From Scleroderma bovista (taxonomy: Eukaryota > Basidiomycota > Agaricomycetes > Boletales > Sclerodermataceae), in NCBI GenBank assembly GCA_037178675.1, contig JAYMGJ010000691.1:1-27775 (forward strand): a DNA stretch of 27,775 nt, written 5' to 3'. This document shows positions 10,899 to 20,666 of the stretch, piece after piece. The number at the start of each line of letters is the position of its first letter. The first letter of the stretch is position 1. The notes under the pieces are model-generated. The model worked only from the letters and a program-made list of their open reading frames with translations, did not search any database and had not been told where the DNA came from. Position numbers and translations under genes: made by a program.

Positions 10899-11529
10899 CT
10901 AGCGGCGGCATTTACTCTTCTTTGAGTCCTTAAAGCCAACAATGGATAAACCATACCCCTCTCGCAGGTCATCGATGAGAATCTTTTGAATCTGGTGATC
11001 AATTAGTAAGGTACTAACAAACCCACTACAAAACTCTTACTCGATCAATGGATTCAATAAACTCGTCCAAATGTGCTGATATTTCATCCATTTTCTTTGA
11101 CATCTGCTTGAGTAATTGAAAAGCGGCGATTGTACTTGGACATGCTTGCGGGCATGTTTTGTACTGTAGATGTAAACTGGTCAATGATGACAATTACTAA
11201 GGATGAACTTACCTTGAGACGATGAGGAAGTGCGACGTCACGGGAAGTCGCAGACACGGCTTTTCTTACTGTAGATGTACACTGGTCAGTGACAATAATT
11301 ACACAGAGAAGTATGAACTTACCTCCATGGTGCTTAATCGCTCTCCCTCTCCAAGTTTCGGCTTAGCCGCATGGTTGTGTCAATAGAAACAGGGAGATTA
11401 GCTGACTGTGGCGGTGTATACTCATATAATGACACGGGAAGTGCCGACTACCACACCCAGTTTTGCCACCTTTTTGGTCTCAGCTCGCATGAATGTGCGC
11501 GATACAGTAGCGCCGCCGCCACGTATCAT
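10899..11529 (-). CDS. Orphan small protein, 5 exons, 127 aa
   Basis: I do not recognise this protein. Its exons are too short to stand out as ORFs, but five join in phase: 11457-11529, 11323-11361, 11213-11268, 11041-11163, 10899-10991. Every intron is GT-AG and 48-95 nt long. The predicted protein is basic (TKKVAKLAETWRGRAIKHHG; C-terminus KKSKCRR) with an amphipathic helical centre (FQLLKQMSKKMDEISAHLDE, then FIESIDRIQKILIDDLRE) and a short Cys pair (KTCPQACP). No signal peptide or membrane segment is evident. The last four exons are well supported; the first exon and its start at 11529 are a best guess. Introns 2 and 3 are near-identical copies of each other. The gene lies between the monooxygenase and a decayed P-loop gene, all on the same strand. 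Confidence 0.6.
11164..11322 (-). repeat. Duplicated intron pair (introner-like)
   Basis: Introns 11269-11322 (54 nt) and 11164-11212 (49 nt) of the orphan gene both begin GTAAGTTCAT and both end TACATCTACAG, with TGACCAGT before that end. By eye they match at about 42 of 49 aligned positions plus one 5-nt gap. The exon between them (11213-11268) is unrelated to its neighbours, so this is not a simple exon-plus-intron tandem duplication. Confidence 0.8.
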
Positions 11530-11700
11530 TCTCTCTTCGCAGGCCAAAGGATTCAGCTGATAGATGGCTATCCACTAGACCTACACAAGCTATGTCAGTT
11601 GTGATTAACCTTAGTTTCAAAATTAGGTAGATACCCCTCATAGCGTCCTTCGCAGTGACAAGGGAAAAAACCTGTCACCGTCAGCATAAACTCTTCGATA

Positions 11701-12698
11701 TTATGAATTTCCGCACACCCTTTTATATTCCGAATCAACTCGTTCAAAAAACTCATCGCGGGTTTCGGGTGAGTCTACGTGCATGTCGCTATTCCACAGA
11801 CGGATAGCCTGGTTAAGATCATTGGGGTCTTGCTCCGGTAACTTCAACAAGTCCTCTCGAAGGGCCCTAAAGATGGCGGTAAAGAATGCGCAGCACCGTA
11901 TCTCGTAGTCCATCGCCGTGGTATCAAGCCCTTCTGTCAATATCCGTGCGGGAACTTTATCGCGTGGAGGGAAGCTTTGGCTGTCATCCACTGAGCGAAG
12001 ATTCATATAGAGTACTACGACATCCTTGTGGTGCAACTACACTAGCTGAGTATAGTATGGATCAAAAAGAAAGATTGGTTCTCACCTCGGTCATGAGTCT
12101 CGACTTTCCCGTGCCAGAACTCTGCACTATCGAGCAGAATTTAGCATAATATCGATTCGACGACATCAAATCGGAGAACTTCTCATCGTTTGTCATAGAA
12201 CCCATCCACAGCGACACCACGATAGGCTTGCGAAAATGCCTCGCAAAGCGGGTTGGCTGGTGACGGCCTATTGGATCCTGGTAAAGCCTCGTTATTAAGC
12301 AGTGGACTAATAATAAGAGTTGAGGTAGCGCACTTTGCTTCTTCGCCTTGAATTTCGGTGACCAGATTATCTCTATCATTGGTTACGTGAGCCACTCGGA
12401 TGATTGGGCAAGGCTACTCACCCAAATTTATGATATTTTCGTAGGATTTCATTTTCCAGGCATCGTCAAGCGCTGCAGAAAGGATAGAGCCTCCTTCTGT
12501 GTCGTCACCGCAAAACCACAGATTGGCTACTTTTCCAAGGTCAAGCTGCCCATTGGAGTGTCTGAGGATAGATAACAGAAGCTCTCGAGTCCAAATGGTC
12601 CGTGGAGTCTGTTCGTTTATTCCCATACGACACATTTCATCATTAACCAACATATCGAGTCGAGCATGGTGACTGAGTTTCGCGGTGGTTTGAGACAT
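11701..12698 (-). pseudogene. P-loop NTPase-like protein of an Agaricomycete multigene family, frameshifted
   Basis: Exons 12422-12698, 12087-12346 and 11701-12036 join in phase. The centre carries NRYYAKFCSIVQSSGTGKSR, a Walker A-like loop (SGTGKS without the usual leading Gly), then VVVLYMNLRSVDD, FPPRDKVPA and EIRCCAFFTAIF, a combination I know from large, functionally unknown P-loop families in mushrooms (recollection). Within exon 2 the frame encoding LCEAFSQAYRGVAVDGFYDK runs into TGA at 12183-12185, while the next conserved residues (EKFSDLMSSN) lie in another frame, so a 1-nt indel near 12183-12195 is likely. The protein also ends soon after the P-loop part, though relatives are much longer. 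A possible extra intron at the 3' end (GTGTGC donor just before 11716) does not rescue it for more than a few codons. Confidence 0.7.
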
Positions 12699-13239
12699 GG
12701 TTTGGGGTGAGTGGCACGCCACCCAATTCACATGATGACAAAGCCTGAGTTAACGCTGAGCAACGCCTCGTTCTTTTTTTTTAGTAGTGCTTCGAGGTGG
12801 GACACCCCATATTGCACTATGACATACGCATGCAAGGCCTCCTATGGCTTGTCGCTTCCCCCGGCGCACGAATGCCCCACCGGCCAGGACTGTAAGGTCC
12901 CCCAGTGGTCCTCCGCGTTCCCTCCGCGCGTTTAGTTGTGCCGCCGTGACGCAATTACTATGTTTGTCGTACTTAACTGCATCAGCAAAACGACTGAAAT
13001 GAACGCTTAACATAGCCGGCTTACGATGCTTACGTGCCCGTACGTTTGACGCATCTGATTGGTGGAGAAGTGACGAGCCTTACAGCAGCATCGTATTAGG
13101 AAAGGTTGTGGTGGGAGATCTGTTAGATATCCTATTACCATCTTATCATCAGGTGGTTATCAGGCATCAAATTTTATCACCAGTACTGATAAGCCAGACA
13201 GTGCAAAGAGTATCTAGTTACAGAACACAAGTATGCATC
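12699..13239. other. Intergenic with no assignable gene
   Basis: Holds the upstream side of the P-loop pseudogene and the 3' flank of the transposase relic. A run of nine T occurs at 12774-12782. Reading frames here are short and unsupported. Confidence 0.5.
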
Positions 13240-14000
13240 TCATAATTCAGCACGTAAAGACTCGAATAACTCCTTGTCTGTGAAGGAATTAAGATAAAAG
13301 TGTGAATAAACCTCTTGTGACATCTTCTTGTTCACCGTGCAATCTATCTTCTCACCATACACAGGAATAAGCTCCACAGCAAACATGACATTGACCAATG
13401 GAACAATGGCACCAGCTCTCTGCAAACCTCATGGAGCAGTAATCATGTGCTGCTGAACGATCCACATATCCAAGTCGTCATCCTTGGCCACCCAATCAAA
13501 GAGGTTCACGTATATGAGGGGCGTAGAAAGAAACGGGGGAAGCTTGGTTCCAGCCCGTACTTGGGGGCGGAAGATGGCATGTACCTGTCCAACGACAGAT
13601 TCGGGAAGACCTATGAATAAAAATAAATCAAGTGCAAATGAGTGCAAGGAGGGGCTTGCTTACCTGCAGGTGTTGGGTATCCTAGCAATTGAGAATTGAG
13701 AAGTACAGCATCTGCGTATCCATATGGGAAGTCTTTGGAAGGGGGGTATGCTTGGATTAAACGGGAGGGCATGACGGTGCAATTGTTGAAAACAGAGAGG
13801 AGTTGAAGTCGAAATTTCCTCCAAGTGCTGAAAGAAAGGGTGTTCCAGGAAGTGAGCTGGGATTGAGTGATGTCTGGTAATGTGAGGACAGATCGACGGA
13901 TATAAAATGCATAAAGAGAGGGAAATTCCCCGAGCTTGTACATCGACGATAGTTGTTGAATGGTGAGACCCAGTGAGAACTGGTTATCACCTGGTGTGAC
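13240..14000 (-). pseudogene. 3' end of a Plavaka-like transposase ORF, relic
   Basis: Two exons, 13664-14000 and 13240-13610, join in phase across a GT-AG intron. The peptide resembles the C-terminal non-catalytic tail of Plavaka/CACTA-like ORFs of Agaricomycetes (recollection): TWRKFRLQLLSV, then IQAYPPSKDFPYGYADAVLL, LPPFLSTPLIYVNLFDWV, IVPLVNVMFAVELIPVYG and SFTDKELFESL. One in-frame TGA (13429-13431) interrupts an otherwise continuous exon; its context (CCA TGA GGT) fits a former CGA. Upstream of about 14000 the frame meets stops and the catalytic region is absent. The piece is therefore a truncated, inactive fragment. Confidence 0.7.
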
Positions 14001-14518
14001 GCGGTGTGATGAGATATGAAATCAATGTGGAAAATATGACGAGATCTATCTGGAATATTGCACCTTCCTTTTTGGGCTGCGCTGTGTGCTGCGATACATA
14101 GATCAATTGTATCGTTTTACACTATGCAGCATAACGCAGCGGACACACAGTCACTACGCACGACACACTATAGTGGTACACATGCACACACTCCACGTTG
14201 CCCTCTCCCTCTCCCTTTCCACGTCCACCAGCTCTTCGTCCATAGCTTCGAGTGCAACCCAACAGTAACTAGTCAACATATGTCTCTGTCTCAAGCATAA
14301 CTATTAACTTCACACGCCCCCATCCAGTATTGAAAGCAACATGTTACTGCCACATTGAAGAAGCTGAGACCGAGGAAGAGAAACAGTTAACGCCCATGAG
14401 CTTCCAGAGCAGACTGACTGGCTGTCAACTCCACGGGTCACCATACAGCCACCATCCAAGCCATGTTTAAGGTGGTTGGTAGCTTCTCTGATCCTCACTC
14501 AACACAGAACACGACCAA
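14001..14518. other. Intergenic between transposase relic and candidate LTR
   Basis: Contains CA-rich and pyrimidine-rich stretches around 14140-14235 and a 10-bp palindrome CACTATAGTG at 14166-14175. No gene is supported. Confidence 0.5.
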
Positions 14519-14646
14519 TGTGTATTCTTTGAGTATGTAGGATAATAAGAAGTAAGTCTTCTATTACATAACAAGAAGCAATTAAATAGGAAAGGAAGTA
14601 TTACATAAGTAAACAAATATGGGTGACCCCTAAGGGCACCCTTACA
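14519..14646 (-). repeat. Candidate 3' LTR of the gypsy element
   Basis: On the minus strand it begins TGTAAGGGTG directly after a polypurine tract and could end ...ATACACA at 14519, giving 128 bp with TG...CA ends. The start is well placed; the far end is only one of several possible CA positions, since no second LTR copy is present for comparison. Confidence 0.45.
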
Positions 14647-14656
14647 CCCTCCCCCT
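14647..14656 (-). other. Polypurine tract (plus-strand primer site)
   Basis: GGGGGAGGG on the minus strand immediately precedes the TGTAAG start of the candidate LTR and follows the stop of the extra ORF by about 180 nt, the expected place for second-strand priming. Confidence 0.6.
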
Positions 14657-14836
14657 GTAGAGCCAGTGTAGGGCTCTAATCATACACAAATGAAATCGAG
14701 ACATGAAATGAAATTAGTCCGTGTGTGCAAACAAAATTGGGAGGTTGAACTCCCGGATATCGTACGACGAGATAAATGTATTTTTAGGGAGGTTGGACTC
14801 CCGATGCCCACTACAGGCAGGCAGCGACCTCAGTCA

Positions 14837-17342
14837 TCACATTGGTGCAGGGCCCTCGAACAGTCCATCAACTTCACCGTCCTCCAGAAACGGACAGTCT
14901 GGACGCTGGTCGACGTCCATCGCCGATGGTGGCTGCACAGTTGACGACGCCGGAGGGATTATGTACAGCGCGTGAGCATCTGCCATCTGGTCCTGCCAGT
15001 CGCTATTTGTCTCGCACTCACCACTGGACGCCATAGGAGGAATGAGATGAGGCTCCACGCCCTGAGATACAGCGAGTTCGAGGATCCGCTCGCGGGAGTG
15101 GGAGATAGCGTCTCCCGAGGTGTGGCGAGCATCAGCCTCAACCTCATTACGAATAGTGTCCAGTTCTGGGTTACCCAAGATACCAGCCCTGCAACTCCTG
15201 CAAGTGGGTCTGACCCCACGCCCACGCATCATCGGCGTCATGATAGGTGACACCATTGGCGGCGAGATACGCTGCCACACGAGTCAATGTATATGCGGAC
15301 GACTCGTGCGACCCAACCCATTCGGCCGTCTGGCCCACAGCTGGGGACAGACCAGCCCATTCGATGATAGAGCGGTATCGCCCTGCAACGCCCAGGAGAC
15401 GCGCCATTGATCGGTGCCAACCGACTCGCCCAACATTCCATCCCGTTCGAGGCATGAGTCGTTCTACGAAGAGCAGTCCTTGAACGTTGCGAGCTAGAGG
15501 CTCAGGCGCCTCGTCCTCACTGTCATTGATGCGCCCAGCGCGTTGGATGACTCCAGGGAATGCCCATAAGGCGCCATCATTGTGTTGGTGCCAATGGTGG
15601 ATATATTTTATCCAATCCTCGACACTGGCATCCAAGGATGGGACATCCGCTGGGAAGTCATCCTTCCCTCGGGGCTTGGCCTTCCCCTTTGCTTTACTGG
15701 AGCCAGTTGGTGTGGGTTTACCCACTGACTCTCGTGATGGGCCCGCTGCCCGTCTGATATTTGAGGACCCCACCTCAGGTGATAGCTCGCGACGCCTTGC
15801 AAGCGTCTCTCGCGGAATGGGGACGTGTCTCTGTTCCCGAGCTGGTGCATTTTCGGCTGGGACGGATGTGATACGCTCCTCGAGGGGAGCGCAAGAGATT
15901 GGGGCGGGGACCGTAGTGTCAGCTGCCACAAGAGCAGCAGGGGCAGTGGGTGAATTCTGATTGTTATGGGGGTTGGATCCCCCGGGTGCTGCGGACGCGT
16001 CCGTGTTGCTCGTCAACCGAGCCTTACCCTTCTCCTTCAGTGCAGCCTTCTTTTACTTGTTGCGCTCGACCGCCCAAGCAGGTGGCCACCAGGCCTTGAT
16101 GGCGAGCGACATAAGCTCATTTTTAGTCATCCTCCACCGATTCCATAGGTGGAGGTAGGACATCAAGTCCTGTGCGTGCTGCACATTTGGGGAGTTCCCC
16201 GGCTCCTCTTGTCGAGCTCGCTTGAACAGGTCGCGAAGCTCTTGCGCTGAATTGTACAACGCGACTGGCCCCATTATGTTGTTGGAGAGCTTTACGGGCC
16301 CTCGTTGTCCCGTCGAAGACGGTAGGGGTATGGGAACCCAAGCATCGAGGTTTCGGAGGACATGTTGGGCCGCTCCATCGATGAATGCGTATAGCATACG
16401 CTGATAACGGATGAATAGGGCTTGTACTTGCCTGTTGTCATTGTCCGCTCGTCCGAGGACAAGCGTTTGACTGGGTCGCTCCGACCTGGTGAAGCTTTGG
16501 AACAACCGTCCCTCAGCATTGTCAAGAGTTCTCTCAACGGTGGTGATCCTCTCGGCGAGGGCAGATTGTTGAGGATTGATGTCCATATGAGCGCCGTCCT
16601 CGATACGTGTTGGCTCATGGGGAGCCGGAGTGACCGTGGTGAGGGAGAGATCCCTCAGGACAGGAGTGATGGGAGTTGGGTAATGGGGCCTGTCACCCTG
16701 TTGAGACGTTGATGAATCTTGGGGCGCAGTGCCCCGAGTCCTCCCCCCCCTTGACGTTTCAGCGGGGAATGCGTTGCGTGTGGAGGAGGGCCCCGCGCCC
16801 AAAGGCTGAGGAGGGGCTTGTTGGGAAGCCCCCAAGGACGCGAGCCATGCCTGCAAGACCTCGTTCTCCTCACGAAGGTGCTCGTTTCGCTCGTCCGCGT
16901 CTCAGAGCCAATGCTCCAGTGAGCTAACAGGGCGATGCCCCAGTGTACGGGCCAGGCTGTCCGCCAAGTCCAATCGCACGTCGAGGAAGTCCTCGCTGCG
17001 ACGAAACGACGCGAGCACGAGATGCTCACCGTATGCGTCGCACACATTACACGTGCGCGTGTGGTGGCATATGAAGGGGAGATCAGGGTGAGCACCCCAG
17101 AGACTGTCAGAAGGGCGGCCACGCTCGTGAGAGCGCGACCGCCGACGTTTATGACTCTCGCGAGTCGAGGGAGTAGGGCTAGGCAATGGCGACCGCCGCC
17201 GCTTCTCCCTGCGACGACGGTCGCGAGCCGAAGGGGACATCGAGCATCCACGCTCATGGTGTGTGCAAGAGCGCTTTTTATCGTGCCTGTGCCGAGGCTC
17301 AGGTGACAACAGTGGAGAGGAGGGGCGGGATGGTGAAGACAT
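14837..17342 (-). pseudogene. Extra (third) ORF of the gypsy element, downstream of integrase; unknown function
   Basis: From ATG 17342 one reading frame runs about 2.2 kb, broken only by TGA (16902-16904), TAA (16053-16055) and one frameshift at about 15171 (CTTGGGTAA, one G too many), then ends at 14837. Intact it would be roughly 830 aa. Seen: an Arg/Ser/His-rich N-terminus (RRREKRRRSPLPSPTP, HKRRRSRSHERGR), a Cys-containing CNVCDAYGEHLVLASFR segment, a helical Glu/Asn-rich stretch near the first stop (ERNEHLREENEVLQAWL), a Pro/Ser-rich middle, a Trp-rich block (SVEDWIKYIHHWHQHND, WAFPGVIQRAGR) and an acidic end. There are no membrane segments, so an envelope role is unlikely. I recall similar hypothetical proteins next to mushroom gypsy elements, but know no function. 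Confidence 0.7.
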
Positions 17343-17580
17343 GACGAGCAGCGATGAAATGAGAAGATGAAAGTAAGAGAGAAAGAGCGTAAAACACGAG
17401 GTGGAACGTAAATTACGAAATTCGAAGTCCGAGATGAATGAATAAAAAAGGAAAACGATCGACTACCACGTGGAAAGGAACTATTTACTCTGATTAGCTT
17501 TTAACTTGGTATTTGTCACTCTTTGGTCTTGTTTTGGTTTATTTTCATTTTTTGTTGTTAGTAGCGTCAATGTTTCTTCC

Positions 17581-19763
17581 TCAACGGTTCCGTCTTGTCC
17601 CCTGGGGGTTACTCCCCCTGATTGCATCCATACTCCGCGCGTTGACGTGCAATTCATCAGCCTTACGGGGTAGCCGTCGTATTGACGCCACCCCTTGCAG
17701 TTCGAGGTATCTGTCCAGGGCCTCAAGATCCCTACAGTGGGCATATGGCTCCCATGTGGTGTCGCCCAAGTTCCATTTAACAAGGAACTCTACCTTGTTG
17801 TCGGCCCACCTATGGGCTAATACCTCGTCAACTACCCATTCAATCTCCTCATCATTCCCCACGTCGTAGAATGCTTGCGCATCTCATTTCGGGAACAGCG
17901 CGTCGTCGTTGGGCTCGTGCCGCTTCAGCACCCCGACGTGGAACGTAGAGTGTATTCTACGAGCCTTAAGCTCAGTAGGTAAATCCAGAGTGTAGGTATC
18001 GCTGGCGGTGTCCCGCCTCATGACCTTAATCGGTCCAATGTATTTGGGGATCAATTTCCTTGCACGCCCCTTGGGCATGTTCAGATTCTGAGTCGATAAG
18101 TATACGAGGTCCCCAACCTCAAACCTGGGTGGCACACCCTTCCGCTTGTTTGCGTGATATGTCTGAGCAACTCTGCTCTCGATGATGGCATCATGGGCCA
18201 TCGCTAGGTTCTCTAATGCTTGATGCACGAACGCCTTCACCCCTGGTGCCTCTGAGGGTCTCCCCTCACCCACGCGTTCCATCATCCTGGGCATGTGCCC
18301 ATAATTGAGCTCGAAGGGTGCAAAACCCGTAGAGCTACTTATGCTCGAGTTAATCGCAAATTCAGTCATGGGTATCTTTGTTACCCAGTCCTTCTGGTCT
18401 GGTCGGACCATTGTACGTAGGATTTGTGTGACTGTGCATATCGCACACTCGGATGCTCCGTCCGTCTGCGGATGAAATGCCGTGGACATCAGGAGCTTCG
18501 CTCCCAGCATTCTGTGGGTCTCCCTCCAGAATGCCGATGTGAACTTCGCGTCCCTATCTGAGACAATTGTCTCTGGTAATCCGTGCAACCGCACAACTTC
18601 CTTCACGTACACACACGCGAGCTGTGAAGCTCTAACGGTCGTATTGACCGGCACCAGGTGGACCATTGACGTGAGTCTACACAGCACGACCCACATATAG
18701 TCGAACCCTTCGCTTGGGGGAAACGGACCTACAAAGTCCATTGCGATTGACCCCCAGGGCCTAGTTGGTATGGGCATGCTGTGTAGGAGGCCTTTTGGCC
18801 TCTGGTTGTCGGTCTTCGTGGCCTGACATATGGCGCATGACCGACAGTACTTGTCAATCTCTCAGCCTAGTTTCGGCCACCAATACCATCTGCGGACATA
18901 GTCCGCTGTTCTCTGGGCCCCCAGATGCCCTAATATTTGATGCGCTTGCGCGATAATCATGGCGATTATAGTGTTGCCTTCATATTCGGCGTGAGGTACG
19001 CAGAGGACTTCTTCCCCTCCTCTGTTATCTGTATATATGAGGTCGCCCCTCACCCTGAACGTTGCGAAATGTTCGGGCTCTTCAAGCACTTTGGACAGCA
19101 CGCTGTTGTTCTTGTATCCCGCGCTTATAGTGCCTTTGAGCCCCGGCTGCGCTCGTACATGGTTTGGTAGGTTGGGTGAGCTACCTGCAGATTCGAGTAG
19201 GCTGGGATCGTCTCCCGAACTTTCAGAGAGATCATCTCCCTTACTCATCTTGGCGTTGGTCGCCATCTCTTCTGCTTCCATCCTACGAGCTTCCTTCTGC
19301 TCAGTCATCCTCCTGTTCTTCGTCGTGGGTTCACCCCCCACTTCCCTTATCGCGCTAAGGCGCAGTTCCTGCCACCGATCATGGGGAAGATCGTCCCCTT
19401 CTGGGTCCAGGCGAATGTCAGCATTTGCCCAGTCTATATCTTCGTTGGAGGCGCATTCTCCACCTCCATCCTCGTAATACCTGGACAGACAGTCCGCTAC
19501 TTTGTTCTCCGTACCCTTGACGTAGACAATTGTCGCGTCAAATCTGGACATATAATCCAGCCATCGTACCTGTCTGCTGGACAGCTTTCGCTGCGTCTTG
19601 AGGTATCCCAATGCCTCGTGGTCGGTGACAATCGTGAATTTGAATCCGAGGAGCTTGTCCTCCCACTTCATTAATGCTTCGATTATTGCGAGTGTCTCTC
19701 GCTCGAAAGTCCGATAGTTCTGCTGGGCATCCGTCAACTTCTTTGACATGAACCCCGTGGGTC
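17581..19763 (-). pseudogene. pol remnant: RNase H (partial), integrase, chromodomain
   Basis: One continuous minus-strand frame broken by TGA at 18862-18864 and 17884-17886; segments on either side remain in the same frame. Seen in order: RNase H end (TDAQQNYRTFERETLAIIEA, FTIVTDHEALGYL, KGTENKVADCLSRYYED), an acidic linker, the HHCC zinc finger (AHQILGHLG ... CRSCAICQATK), the integrase core with D (MDFVGPF), D (IVSDRDAKF) and E (HPQTDGASECA), GPI-type C-terminal motifs (FEVGDLVYLS, LIPKYIGPIKVM, STFHVGVLK), and a chromodomain (WVVDEVLAHRW, EFLVKWNLGDTTWEP). The catalytic DDE residues survive. Reverse transcriptase and upstream domains are absent because the element is cut near 19763. Confidence 0.9.
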
Positions 19764-20666
19764 TACAGCATCAGGAAATCGATGAGAATTAGATAATGCA
19801 TTATATACAATTTTCATGTCTAACAGGTATAACCTATAGAATCTTTCTGATACAGCAAAATATAAGGCTAGATAATCCAGGGTGGTGTAGATACCAATGA
19901 TCAGGTATCTTCACCATGGATGGGCCTGATCAAAGCCATACATATCAGATTATTTGAACTCACACAGCATAATGATGATGATTGTGATAAGATATCCCAT
20001 TTTTCTGTCAGTATCTCAGATCCACCAAGCTGTTATCCAGTGACACATTCCCCCCCATGTGAGTGTGGCGACAAGATAGAGCTCAGAGTTGGTCATGATA
20101 GGATATCCCATTTTTCTGTCAGTATCTCAGATCCACCAAGCTGTTATCCAGTGACACATTCCCCCCCATGTGAGTATGGTGACAAGATAGAGCTCAGAGT
20201 TGGTCATGATAGGATATCCCATTTTTCTGTCAGTATCTCAGATCCACCAAGCTGTTATCCAGTGACACATTCCCCCCCATGTGAGTATGGCGACAAGTTA
20301 GAGCTCAGAGTTGGTCATGATAGGATATCCCATTTTTCTGTCAGTATCTCAGATCCACCAAGCTGTTATCCAGTGACACATTCCCCCCCATGTGAGTATG
20401 GTGACAAGATAGAACTCAGAGTTGGTCATGATAGGATATCCCATTTTTCTGTCAGTATCTCAGATTCATCAGGTTGTTATCTTGTGACACTTTTTGCCTA
20501 TATGTGTACCACTACAAGATACAGCTAGACATTCATGTGATTATCTAGTGATGCCTTTCAGACCACTCCATCACTGTGATGTTTGTTTGATGACCAATGA
20601 AATTGTATATGTAGGCACAATGTATGTGAACACCTGTGATGTACGACGAAGCACCAGAAACAAATT
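19764..20666. other. AT-rich block holding a satellite array
   Basis: Base composition drops sharply to AT-rich at the broken end of the gypsy element and returns to normal at the DUF6698 stop (20667). No gene is supported; the block holds the 111-bp tandem array and diverged flanking copies. Confidence 0.65.
19991..20528. repeat. 111-bp tandem satellite, four near-identical units plus decayed edges
   Basis: Units start at 19991, 20102, 20213, 20324 and 20435, a constant 111-bp period marked by GATATCCCATTTTTCTGTCA. The first four differ at only a few positions (for example TGTGGC/TATGGT and GATAGAG/GTTAGAG). The fifth diverges from about 20463 on, and weaker similarity continues upstream (from about 19965) and downstream (to about 20560). 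Because 111 is divisible by three and the unit lacks stops in one plus-strand frame, a 202-codon open frame (19920-20528) results; I do not treat it as a gene. Confidence 0.9.

Larger units (their letters stand above)
14519..19763 (-). mobile_element. Ty3/gypsy chromodomain retrotransposon, 5'-truncated and decayed
   Basis: Read on the minus strand: partial RNase H, integrase with HHCC and DDE motifs, chromodomain, a long extra ORF, a polypurine tract and a candidate 3' LTR. Gag, protease and reverse transcriptase are missing. The element stops at about 19763, where the RNase H frame (RPTGFMSKK) meets a stop-containing AT-rich sequence. The order RNase H before integrase places it in the Ty3/gypsy group; the chromodomain points to the chromovirus branch. 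Several in-frame stops and one frameshift show that it is inactive. No 5' LTR is in the window, so a target-site duplication cannot be tested. Confidence 0.88.

Noticed and set aside
12062..12379. Frame starting MIEIIWSPKFKAKKQ as the true exon of the P-loop gene
   Set aside because: Its first half is out of frame with exon 1 and unlike the family; only its second half (from about 12190) is conserved, which shows a frameshift rather than an alternative exon.
14166..14175. CACTATAGTG palindrome as the terminal repeat of the Plavaka/CACTA-like relic
   Set aside because: CACTA ends would fit, but I found no convincing inverted partner on the other side of the relic, and CACTA occurs by chance at 12815 and 14120 in direct orientation.
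14837..17342. Extra gypsy ORF as an envelope gene
   Set aside because: No signal peptide, hydrophobic fusion segment or transmembrane helix is visible; the protein is Arg/Ser/Pro-rich.
19920..20528. 202-codon plus-strand frame of 37-residue repeats as a protein gene
   Set aside because: It exists because the satellite period is a multiple of three; the frame decays with the array edges, has no promoter or splice signals, and the peptide shows no processing sites such as KR.
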